18,003 bases of DNA from an uncultured Bacteroidales bacterium. Its GTDB lineage: Bacteria; Bacteroidota; Bacteroidia; Bacteroidales; Bacteroidaceae. The position numbers and the translations under genes are program-made. The stretch spans positions 1-18,003 of the forward strand of contig CALCHR010000077.1 of the NCBI GenBank assembly GCA_937901185.1, in the 5' to 3' direction. Below, one piece after another: positions 8,521 through 15,762 of the stretch; the stretch's first letter is position 1, and the number at the start of each line of letters is the position of its first letter. Below the pieces are notes generated by a model. It was given only the letters and a program-made list of their open reading frames with translations. It searched no databases and had not been told where the DNA came from.

Positions 8521-9185
8521 TTGGTCTTGCGAGATAATACTTGGTCTATCATTCCATATTGTTTTGCCTCCTCAGCCGTCATCCAGTAGTCACGGTCCGA
8601 GTCGGCCCAAACTTTATCAAAATCTGTATGCGAATGCTCAGCGATGATGGTATACAACTCCTTCTTCAACTTCTGAATTTCGCGTGCTGTGATTTCAATA
8701 TCAGAGGCCTGTCCTTGTGCACCACCCATCGGTTGATGTATCATCACACGACTATGTGTCAGCGCCGAGCGTTTACCCTCTGCGCCAGCCACAAGCAGAA
8801 CTGCTGCCATAGAAGCTGCCATGCCCGTACAGATAGTGGCCACATCACTGCTAATAAACTGCAAAGTGTCATAGATTCCCAAACCTGCATACACAGAACC
8901 TCCGGGAGAGTTAATATAGATTGAGATATCCTTACCCGGGTCGCAAGAATCTAAAAACAGCAACTGAGCCTGCAGCGTATTTGCTGTATAGTCGTCTATC
9001 GGAGTTCCCAAGAAGATAATACGGTCCATCATCAAGCGCGAGAACACATCCATCTGTGTCACGTTCAAACTGCGCTCTTCCAAAATATAAGGATTCAGAT
9101 AATGATTCTGGCTTTTTATCACATCATCCAATACCATTGAGTTGAGCCCTAAATGGCGAGTGGCATATTTTCTAAATTCATCCAT
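8517..9185 (-). CDS. clpP: ClpP, ATP-dependent Clp protease proteolytic subunit
   Basis: A serine peptidase forming the tetradecameric barrel that degrades substrates fed by ClpX. The catalytic triad is visible by comparison with E. coli S97/H122/D171: S125 in GMAASMAA, H150 in VMIHQPMGG and D199 in DSDRDYW. The oxyanion-loop motif YINSPGGSVYAG is at 90-101. At 222 residues it includes an N-terminal stretch of about 25-30 residues likely to be a processed propeptide. It overlaps clpX by four bases and follows tig after 84 bp holding a strong hairpin, so its level may be set apart from that of trigger factor. No convincing promoter lies between that hairpin and the ATG. Confidence 0.98.
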   Translation of the reverse strand: MDEFRKYATRHLGLNSMVLDDVIKSQNHYLNPYILEERSLNVTQMDVFSRLMMDRIIFLGTPIDDYTANTLQAQLLFLDSCDPGKDISIYINSPGGSVYAGLGIYDTLQFISSDVATICTGMAASMAAVLLVAGAEGKRSALTHSRVMIHQPMGGAQGQASDIEITAREIQKLKKELYTIIAEHSHTDFDKVWADSDRDYWMTAEEAKQYGMIDQVLSRKTK

Positions 9186-9200
9186 GCCTAATAAGTTCTT

Positions 9201-9244
9201 AAAATTAAAAAGGGCCTAAGGACACATAAGTCTCCAAGGCCCTT
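9201..9244 (-). terminator. Strong hairpin terminator / attenuator between tig and clpP
   Basis: On the minus strand AAGGGCC (9244-9238) pairs with GGCCCTT (9216-9210). An inner helix GGAGAC/GTGTCC with one mismatch closes a TTAT loop, and TTTAATTTT follows. This has the form of a rho-independent terminator after tig. Because clpP starts only about 25 bp further on and shows no promoter of its own, partial read-through is expected. Confidence 0.75.
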
Positions 9245-9269
9245 ATATAATATAATAATGTGTCAGTAC

Positions 9270-10622
9270 TTAAGCAAACATTTTACCAAACTCTTCAACA
9301 GAGATTGACTTATGTTCCAGTGTCACCACGTTCTTCAAAGCTGCAGTAAGCTTAGTGTCGATGCTGCGCTCCACCAATGCTTGAGCCTGCTCTTTCTTCT
9401 TCAACATCTCTGAAGCGTATTGCTCCAAATATTCATCGGGGATATTGCTCATGCCATATTGTGCAAATTGATAGCGAGTGGCTTGCATAGCGGCAGCCTT
9501 GAGGTCAGCCTCGTCTACCTTGATGTCGTTAGCCTGTACCAATTGTTCCTTGATAAGGTGCCACTTCAGTTCCTCAATGCTCTTAGCATAGTTATCCTCT
9601 ACGTACTTTTCGTCCTTGTCTTTGTTGTTAACCAACATGATTTTCTTCAGCAACTCGTCGGGGAATTGAAGTTCGCCCACCTTTTGCTCCATGTGAGCAC
9701 GCACATCGAGCAAGAACTTGTAGTCGCTATCAGCAGCATAGCCTGCAGCGATATTCTCTTTCAGTTTACCACGGAACTCTTCTTCGCTCTTCACTGTATC
9801 CTTGCCAAAGATTTGGTCAAACAACTCTTGACCTACTTCGGCAGGTACGAAGCGGCTAATCTCATTCACTTGGAAAGAGAACTCACCTGTGTAAGCAACA
9901 GCCTCCTCTTTTTTAAGGCGGAGCACAGAAGCCAATTCAGCTTCGCTGCCTTCATAAGCCTTAGAGGGGTTAAACGTAAGCACATCATTCTTCTTAGCTG
10001 TAGCAAAGATGGTCTTCTGTTCTTCATTCTTGAAGTAAGCCGGCATCAGCGATACCTGCTCCAGTTGCAAACCGCCTTCCTTAGGCTGACCGTTTTCGTC
10101 CAACTCTGCCAAGAGGCCACGTACCACGTCACGGTCCTGATACTCATCGACCATCTCAGAATGACCTGCACGAGCTGCCAGGTTCTTCACCTGTTCGTCT
10201 ACTTGAGCCTCAGCCACTTCGATATCATAGTAAACTACTGTATCACTTGCTGAGAGTTCAGCCTTAAACTCAGGCGCCAAGGCGATGTCAAACAAGAAGA
10301 CAAAATCATCCTGCTGCTCAATATCCTGAGGCTCCTGCTTGTCGCTAGGCAAGGGTTCGCCCAACATATTCACATGGTTTTCCTTGATATAGCTGAACAG
10401 CCCGTCTGAAAGCAATTTGTTCACTTCCTCAGCCTTAGCTTGGGCACCGTACATTTTGTTCACCAAACTCATAGGCACCTTTCCCGGACGGAAGCCAGGC
10501 ATCTGAGCCTTCTGGCAGATATTTTTCAGCGACTTCTTTACCAACTCCTCATAGTCGGCCTTCACAATATTCACTGTAGCCACAGCGCAAACGGGGCTTA
10601 CGTTCTCTAAAGAAATATTCAT
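9270..10622 (-). CDS. tig: Trigger factor, ribosome-associated chaperone
   Basis: Binds at the ribosome exit tunnel and shields nascent chains. The N-terminal ribosome-docking signature is clear: MPGFRPGKVP at 41-50, equivalent to the E. coli GFRxGKVP loop. The middle region (about 155-255), where E. coli has an FKBP-type prolyl isomerase, is hard to match; glycine and aromatic positions of FKBP are largely absent, so the domain is probably divergent or inactive. The C-terminal helical chaperone arms occupy about 260-430. Length of 450 is in the family range. It is first in the minus-strand block and has a near-ideal Bacteroides promoter about 86 bp upstream. A strong hairpin follows the stop. 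Codon use is GC-richer than recQ and glnS, as expected for an abundant protein. Confidence 0.95.
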   Translation of the reverse strand: MNISLENVSPVCAVATVNIVKADYEELVKKSLKNICQKAQMPGFRPGKVPMSLVNKMYGAQAKAEEVNKLLSDGLFSYIKENHVNMLGEPLPSDKQEPQDIEQQDDFVFLFDIALAPEFKAELSASDTVVYYDIEVAEAQVDEQVKNLAARAGHSEMVDEYQDRDVVRGLLAELDENGQPKEGGLQLEQVSLMPAYFKNEEQKTIFATAKKNDVLTFNPSKAYEGSEAELASVLRLKKEEAVAYTGEFSFQVNEISRFVPAEVGQELFDQIFGKDTVKSEEEFRGKLKENIAAGYAADSDYKFLLDVRAHMEQKVGELQFPDELLKKIMLVNNKDKDEKYVEDNYAKSIEELKWHLIKEQLVQANDIKVDEADLKAAAMQATRYQFAQYGMSNIPDEYLEQYASEMLKKKEQAQALVERSIDTKLTAALKNVVTLEHKSISVEEFGKMFA

Positions 10623-10676
10623 CTTAGCTTTTAATGTATAAGTTTTTATTATGTATTTTTATATCCAGTCAAATAT

Positions 10677-10703
10677 TCCTTGACGCACTAGGCGCTTTAA
10701 GGA
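10677..10703 (-). promoter_or_regulatory. Hairpin at the predicted 5' end of the tig mRNA
   Basis: On the minus strand TCCTT (10703-10699) pairs with AAGGA (10681-10677), and an inner GCGC/GTGC helix closes a CTA loop, with two mismatches between. It falls at the predicted transcript start, where such a hairpin could shield the mRNA 5' end. Seen structure, inferred role. Confidence 0.4.
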
Positions 10704-10707
10704 CATG

Positions 10708-10738
10708 CAAAAGTAATATTTTTATTTATTCCCCCAAA
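10708..10738 (-). promoter_or_regulatory. tig promoter (Bacteroides sigma-ABfr type)
   Basis: On the minus strand TTTG (10738-10735), exactly 19 bp, then TACTTTTG (10715-10708). This matches the known Bacteroides primary sigma consensus TTTG / TAnnTTTG at both boxes and in spacing. Transcription would begin near 10702, giving a leader of about 80 nt. Confidence 0.8.
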
Positions 10739-11132
10739 ATCTCTTACTACTTATTTCAAAGCACAAGAAAGTTTCCTCCACAGACTCTACATCAATTAGA
10801 TACAATATATATAATATATAGCCTTACCTAAAAGTATCTGAATATAGCCAAAATATTACCGTAAAATAGAAACAGATTTCCTATTTTTAATATCTGATAA
10901 TTTTATCACTTGTTTCAAATATACTATTCTCCTTAAATATCTATTTCACAAAAATAAGATTATTATTTGCTTATTCTAAGCATATTCTCTGAAACGAGAA
11001 GAAGATAAATTAACCAATAATATGTAAATTTTCTTCGTATTTTTTGAGTCTATAATTTGCGCACAATCAAAATAACATACATCTCTTAGATTTAAGGGAA
11101 CCACAAGCCTCTCAGAGCAAGAATGTAATCAA
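10739..11132. other. AT-rich intergenic stretch without recognised gene
   Basis: Roughly 390 bp between the tig promoter and the leader of repeat array 2. I see no credible ORF on either strand, no tRNA and no riboswitch that I recognise. It is rich in A/T with short inverted patches. A TATAATTTGC at 11051-11060 resembles a weak Bacteroides -7 box on the plus strand but lacks a TTTG at the proper distance. If active, it would transcribe through the repeat array. Confidence 0.6.
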
Positions 11133-11260
11133 CTGATTTTCAGTACCCATTTTTTGCCTTTTCTTCGGTAACTACTAGGAAAATTTCGGTAACTACTAAG
11201 AAAAATTTGGTAACTACTAAGAATGCGAAAGTAACTACTAAGAAAATCTTGTAACAACAC
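11133..11260 (+). repeat. 21-bp tandem repeat array 2 with leader
   Basis: Leader 11133-11164 contains CTGATTTTCAGTA and TTGCCTTTTCTTCGG. Units then start at 11165, 11186, 11207 and 11228, exactly 21 bp apart, with a fifth decayed unit from 11249 at 20 bp. The core TAACT-ACTA is identical in units 1-4. The first four bases decay along the array: TCGG, TCGG, TTGG, AAAG. The first unit has ACTAGG, the later ones ACTAAG. It lies in the divergent intergenic region about 210 bp before the penicillin-binding protein gene. There is no spacer between units, so this is not CRISPR. Confidence 0.92.
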
Positions 11261-11323
11261 AAGCAATTAGCACTATGGTTAAAATATCTTCAGCCACGCC
11301 ATACTCTACAATATCTATACGAA

Positions 11324-11342
11324 TAACTTTGCCATACTTTTG
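11324..11342 (+). promoter_or_regulatory. Two overlapping -7-like boxes upstream of the PBP gene
   Basis: TAACTTTG (11324-11331) and TACTTTTG (11335-11342) both fit TAnnTTTG exactly. Neither has TTTG 19-21 bp upstream, so the -33 element is missing or weak. If used, they would give a leader of about 125 nt for the penicillin-binding protein mRNA. Confidence 0.35.
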
Positions 11343-11430
11343 TTTCCAGTTTTTGATTTAGCCGTCTACTTTTCTGTTTATTCCCTATCCCCTCTTACAT
11401 ATCAAAATGAGCCATCTTTCTAGCTGAGGT

Positions 11431-11462
11431 TTTGGCTGAGATAAGAAAAATTTGTAAATTCG
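11431..11462 (+). promoter_or_regulatory. Proximal promoter candidate for the PBP-kdsB-MORN-glgB operon
   Basis: TTTG (11431-11434), 20 bp, then TAAATTCG (11455-11462), one base off TAnnTTTG. The start of transcription would fall at about 11467-11469, right at the ATG at 11470, implying an almost leaderless mRNA. Confidence 0.45.
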
Positions 11463-11469
11463 CCGCTAT

Positions 11470-13812
11470 ATGAGAAAGATTGCTTTTTTTATCGCTTGGA
11501 GTTTATTGTTGGTCTCCTCACTAGCAGTGGTACTGGGGGCTGTGTCTATAAAGAAAGGTTGGGTGGGCTATATGCCCCCGTTGGAAGAATTGCAAAACCC
11601 TATCAGCCGATATGCCAGCCAAGTGCTTTCAGCCGATGGCAAGGTGCTGGGCACGTGGTCAAGGTCGGAGAACAGAGTGTTTGTGGACTTCGACAGCATC
11701 TCGCCCCACATGATTCACGCACTTGTAGCCACAGAGGATGTCCGTTTTTACGATCACTCGGGCATTGACATCAGAGCTTTAATGAGAGCTGTGGTAAAGC
11801 GCGGCATCTTGCAGCAAAAGGAAGCGGGCGGTGGTAGCACCATCTCGCAACAGCTGGCCAAGCAACTCTTTTCGGAAACAGCAGGCAGCAAGATGGAGCG
11901 TCTGTTTCAAAAACCAATTGAGTGGGTCATAGCAGTAGAGATTGAGCGCTGCTATACGAAGGAAGAAATCATTACGCTCTACCTTAACTATTTCGACTTT
12001 CTGCACAATGCTGTAGGCATCAAAACCGCTGCGCAAGTATATTTTGGAAAATTGCCTAAGGATTTAACAGTAACGGAAGCTGCACTGCTGGTAGGTATGT
12101 GCAAAAACCCATCTTACTTCAACCCGGTACGATTTCCGGAACGATGCTTGGCCAGACGCAACACCGTGCTACAGCAAATGGAGAAATACGGTTTCCTCTC
12201 AGAAGAAGAAATGGAGGAACTCAAAAACAAGCCTCTGGGATTACACTTCCGCCGCATCGACCACAAAGAAGGACCGGCACCTTACTTGAGAGAATATCTG
12301 CGTCGCATCATGATGGCCGAAAAGCCCGAACGCGCTGATTACCAGGAATGGCAAGGACAAGCATATTATGAGGATTCTCTTTCTTGGGAGAACAATCCGC
12401 TCTATGGATGGTGTAAGAAAAACACGAAGGCCGACGGTAGTTGCTATGACATTTACACAGACGGATTGAAAGTATATACCACCATCAATTCGCACATGCA
12501 GCGCTATGCAGAAGAAGCTGTAAGAAAACACGTGGGCGGCGAACTGCAACCGCAATTTGAAAAAGAAAAAGGAGGCTCATCCACCTACCCCTACTCTCGT
12601 GCTTTATCAAAGGACGAGGTGGAAAAAATCTTAAATAAAGCCATGCGACAGAGTGACCGCTACCGTTCTATGAAACGCGGAGGTGCCAGCGAAGCAGAAA
12701 TTGAGGAGGCATTCGGCACAGCGACTCCGATGACCGTGTTTACCTATCAGGGAGTGAAGGATACTGTGATGTCTCCGATGGACTCTATTAGATACTACAA
12801 ATCGTTTCTGCGCTCGGGCATGATGTCTATTGAGCCAGCAACCGGACACGTGAAGGCTTACGTAGGAGGTACAGACTATGCTCATTTCCAATATGACATG
12901 TGCATGATGGGCCGCCGCCAAGTGGGGTCAACCATCAAGCCATTTGTCTATTCTTTGGCAATGGAGGATGGAATGTTGCCTACGGACTTAGTAGTCAACG
13001 AGCAACGCACTTATGAGATACCGGGTAGCGAACCCTGGACCCCTCGTAACGGCAGCAAGGCTCGATATGGCGAAAAGGTAACACTAAAGTGGGGCTTGAG
13101 TCAGTCGAACAACTGGGTAACAGCCGCACTGATGGACTCAGTAGATAGATCGGGCCAGCGTTTGAAAAACTTGTTGGGCGAGTTTGGTGTTGCAAATCCG
13201 GACATCCACCCATCGCTCTCACTTTGTCTGGGTTCTTGTGACATCACAGTGGCCGAAATGGCAAGTGCCTACACAGCGTTTGCAAATAAAGGTATCCGTA
13301 CAGCTCCGATTTTGGTTTCTCGCATAGAGGATAGTCAAGGAAACGTGCTTGCTGAGTTCCATCCCAGAATGAACGAAGTAATCAGCGAAACAAGTTCGTA
13401 CTACATGGTAGATATGCTCCAAGGCGTAATCAATCAAGGTACGGGCTACCGCTTGCGCTACAGATATGGTTTTGAAGGTCCCATTGCCGGAAAAACAGGA
13501 ACCACCAACCGCAACTCCGACGGATGGTTCGTTGGGTTCGTGCCTCGCTTGGTAACAGCTTGCTGGGTGGGCGGCGAAGACCGCGACATTCACTTCAACA
13601 CCACTGCCTCCGGACAAGGCGCATCTACAGCGCTACCCATTTGGGCCTTATATATGAAAGAGGTGTTAAACGACAAGTCTTTAGGATATGACGGTGCTGA
13701 GAAGTTCCAAATCCCCAAAGACCTGCCAATGGAACACGAGGAAATTCTTTTGGATCCTCTTCCCGAAGAAAACGGAGAGGAAACCGGGGGCATCGATACA
13801 CTATTTGACTAA
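11470..13812 (+). CDS. Bifunctional class A penicillin-binding protein (PBP1A type)
   Basis: A peptidoglycan synthase anchored in the inner membrane that polymerises lipid II and cross-links stem peptides in the periplasm. A short cytoplasmic tip and one membrane helix (about residues 4-25) come first. The GT51 transglycosylase follows with ATEDVRFYDHSGID (catalytic Glu89), GGSTISQQLAKQLF and the third motif LYLNYFDF. The transpeptidase holds S487-T-I-K490 (nucleophile Ser487), the S546-N-N triad and K675-T-G-T678. All catalytic motifs are present, and the 780-residue length is normal. The ATG at 11470 keeps the whole membrane anchor; the next in-frame Met (residue 35) would lose it. It heads a four-gene plus-strand block with kdsB 16 bp behind. 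The class A call is certain; 1A versus other class A names is by overall resemblance (mrcA/ponA-like). Confidence 0.96.
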   Translation: MRKIAFFIAWSLLLVSSLAVVLGAVSIKKGWVGYMPPLEELQNPISRYASQVLSADGKVLGTWSRSENRVFVDFDSISPHMIHALVATEDVRFYDHSGIDIRALMRAVVKRGILQQKEAGGGSTISQQLAKQLFSETAGSKMERLFQKPIEWVIAVEIERCYTKEEIITLYLNYFDFLHNAVGIKTAAQVYFGKLPKDLTVTEAALLVGMCKNPSYFNPVRFPERCLARRNTVLQQMEKYGFLSEEEMEELKNKPLGLHFRRIDHKEGPAPYLREYLRRIMMAEKPERADYQEWQGQAYYEDSLSWENNPLYGWCKKNTKADGSCYDIYTDGLKVYTTINSHMQRYAEEAVRKHVGGELQPQFEKEKGGSSTYPYSRALSKDEVEKILNKAMRQSDRYRSMKRGGASEAEIEEAFGTATPMTVFTYQGVKDTVMSPMDSIRYYKSFLRSGMMSIEPATGHVKAYVGGTDYAHFQYDMCMMGRRQVGSTIKPFVYSLAMEDGMLPTDLVVNEQRTYEIPGSEPWTPRNGSKARYGEKVTLKWGLSQSNNWVTAALMDSVDRSGQRLKNLLGEFGVANPDIHPSLSLCLGSCDITVAEMASAYTAFANKGIRTAPILVSRIEDSQGNVLAEFHPRMNEVISETSSYYMVDMLQGVINQGTGYRLRYRYGFEGPIAGKTGTTNRNSDGWFVGFVPRLVTACWVGGEDRDIHFNTTASGQGASTALPIWALYMKEVLNDKSLGYDGAEKFQIPKDLPMEHEEILLDPLPEENGEETGGIDTLFD

Positions 13813-13828
13813 CTTAAAAAATCACAAT

Positions 13829-14578
13829 ATGAAATTCATCGCCATCATACCAGCACGATATGCATCAACCAGATTTCCAGGAAAACCATTGGTCAATTTA
13901 GGCGGTAAGCCTATTATACAATGGGTATACGAGCGGGTGAGCCAAGTTTTTGAAAATACTTTTGTTGCAACAGACGACTCTCGCATCTATGAAACCGTAG
14001 TAGGCTTTGGGGGCAAAGTCATTATGACCAAAGATACACACCCAAGTGGTACTGATCGTTGCCATGAAGCATATCTGAAAAGCGGAATAGAGGCTGACGT
14101 TGTAGTAAACGTGCAAGGCGACGAACCTTTTATAGATGCCTCACAATTGGAGTGCATCAAAGGATGTTTTACAGATACATCCATTCATATCGCCACCTTA
14201 GTAAAACCGTTTAAGGAGAACGACCCCATAGAATATTTAGAAAATCCGAACACTCCGAAAGTGGTAATTGACAATGAGAACAATGCTTTATATTTTAGTC
14301 GCTCAGTTATTCCCTATCTTAGAGGAGTGGAAAAGACAGAATGGACAAAAGTACATACCTTTTATAAACACATAGGATTGTATGCTTATCGCACAGATGT
14401 TTTATCCCAAATCACAAAACTGCCTCAAGGCATCTTGGAAAAAGCAGAATCTTTAGAACAGTTGCGCTGGTTGCAAGCAGGATACAAAATAAAAACCGGC
14501 GTTACAACCATTGAGACCATCGGCATAGACACTCCAGAAGATTTGCAACGGGCCGAAGCCTTGCTTCTCTCTATGTAA
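13829..14578 (+). CDS. kdsB: 3-deoxy-manno-octulosonate cytidylyltransferase (CMP-Kdo synthetase)
   Basis: Activates Kdo with CTP to CMP-Kdo for the inner core of lipopolysaccharide, in the cytoplasm. The 249-residue product is of family length (E. coli 248). Motifs are IPARYASTRFPGKPL (7-21, nucleotide binding), HPSGTDR (71-77), VQGDEPFI (95-102, Asp98 metal-linked) and IGIDTPEDL (231-239, second metal Asp at 234). An in-frame upstream Met at 13688 would add 47 residues inside the PBP gene. I reject it because MKFIAIIPAR is the standard family start. It follows the PBP stop by 16 bp and precedes the MORN gene by 29 bp. Confidence 0.97.
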   Translation: MKFIAIIPARYASTRFPGKPLVNLGGKPIIQWVYERVSQVFENTFVATDDSRIYETVVGFGGKVIMTKDTHPSGTDRCHEAYLKSGIEADVVVNVQGDEPFIDASQLECIKGCFTDTSIHIATLVKPFKENDPIEYLENPNTPKVVIDNENNALYFSRSVIPYLRGVEKTEWTKVHTFYKHIGLYAYRTDVLSQITKLPQGILEKAESLEQLRWLQAGYKIKTGVTTIETIGIDTPEDLQRAEALLLSM

Positions 14579-14607
14579 AAATAAATACCTTCCAATTTTA
14601 TATCAGA

Positions 14608-15729
14608 ATGACATACAAACACTATATACTCCTTATATTATTTATATCATCATCCCTACTCCCCCATGCTTGGGCGCAAAAAATTCAAGTAGGTTCCTAC
14701 AACTTCAAAGATGGTTCTGTCTATACCGGACAGCTTTCCGGTGGAAAGCCCAATGGAAAAGGCCGTACGGTTTTTACAAATGGAGATAACTATGAAGGCG
14801 AATATATCAAAGGCCGCCGCCACGGATATGGAGTATATACATTTTCCGACGGAGAAAGATATGAAGGACAATGGTTTCAAGACCAACAACATGGCAACGG
14901 AACCTACTATTACCTAAACAACAACCGCTACGAGGGACTCTGGTTTAGAGACTACCGCGAAGGTAAAGGGAAAATGTACTACTACAACGGTGACGTATAC
15001 GAAGGTGACTGGAAAGAAGACCTACGCTCTGGCAGAGGAACATACACCTATGCTAATGGAGCCTATTATAAAGGAGATTGGCAGAACGATAAGAAGCATG
15101 GTCTCGGTGTCTTTGACTGGAACGATGGTTGCAAATACGACGGCAGTTGGAGCAACAATATGCGTAATGGCCGCGGAACCTACTATTATACCGATGGGGA
15201 TTCTTATCACGGCGATTGGAAGAACGACCAGAAAGAAGGTAAAGGTATCTACAAATTTAAGAACGGAGATGTCTATGAAGGCAGCTACTTAATGGGCGAA
15301 CGTACCGGCGAAGGAATCTTTACCTTTGCTAATGGCAATAAGTACATCGGCAATTTCACCTCCGGAGAGCAAGACGGCGAAGGCACATTCACATGGAAAG
15401 GCGTAGCATCCTATGTGGGGCAATGGAAAAATAACAAACGCAATGGCCAAGGTATCTACAAATGGAAAAATGGAGATGAATATACCGGCGCATGGCTTAA
15501 CAACGAAATGCACGGAGAAGGTACCATCAAAAAAGCCAACGGAGAAAAATTTAAGGGCACATTCCAGCATGGAAAGAAAGAAGGAAAAGCCATAGAAATC
15601 TATGCCGACGGCTCTCGTTTTGAAGGTACTTATAAGAACGACGAAAAAGATGGCGCCTTTATCCTATACGACAAAAACGGAAACGTAGTACAAAAGGGCA
15701 CCTACAAACATGGAAGAATCCAAAAATAA
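14608..15729 (+). CDS. Exported MORN-repeat protein
   Basis: A 373-residue protein with a signal peptide (hydrophobic 6-18, likely cleavage after A23 in HAWA-Q) and then almost nothing but MORN repeats. I count 14 units of 23 residues in the pattern YxGxWxxGxxxGxGxYxxxNGxx, from about residue 36 to 358, plus a partial fifteenth. The DNA shows the matching 69-bp periodicity. There is no lipobox cysteine, so it should be periplasmic or secreted. MORN repeats form elongated beta-hairpin ladders; in other organisms they serve as scaffolds or lipid/protein contacts, but no enzymatic role is seen here. The tail units (13-14) lose the GxG core and end with a basic HGRIQK. Its place between kdsB and glgB, behind a PBP, suggests an envelope task, which is inference. 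Confidence 0.93.
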   Translation: MTYKHYILLILFISSSLLPHAWAQKIQVGSYNFKDGSVYTGQLSGGKPNGKGRTVFTNGDNYEGEYIKGRRHGYGVYTFSDGERYEGQWFQDQQHGNGTYYYLNNNRYEGLWFRDYREGKGKMYYYNGDVYEGDWKEDLRSGRGTYTYANGAYYKGDWQNDKKHGLGVFDWNDGCKYDGSWSNNMRNGRGTYYYTDGDSYHGDWKNDQKEGKGIYKFKNGDVYEGSYLMGERTGEGIFTFANGNKYIGNFTSGEQDGEGTFTWKGVASYVGQWKNNKRNGQGIYKWKNGDEYTGAWLNNEMHGEGTIKKANGEKFKGTFQHGKKEGKAIEIYADGSRFEGTYKNDEKDGAFILYDKNGNVVQKGTYKHGRIQK

Positions 15730-15762
15730 CAATATCGCAGTTACACCTAAATCCATATTCTT

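Noticed and set aside
9420..10253. 277-residue ORF on the plus strand opposite tig
   Set aside because: It lies wholly inside the trigger factor gene, shows no family motif, and is best explained as the antisense shadow of tig codon use.
10739..11132. Small RNA gene driven from TATAATTTGC at 11051
   Set aside because: No TTTG at the right distance, no clear terminator, and no conserved fold that I can see. Noted in the intergenic entry only.
11165..11260. CRISPR array
   Set aside because: Units are contiguous 21-mers with no unique spacers, and no cas gene is in the window.
13688..13828. Longer N-terminus for kdsB
   Set aside because: The extra 47 residues overlap the PBP coding region in another frame, and the family start MKFIAIIPAR is at 13829.
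14711..15595. Several plus- and minus-strand ORFs over the MORN gene
   Set aside because: The 69-bp repeat keeps alternate frames open; none has family features, and the MORN frame explains the region.
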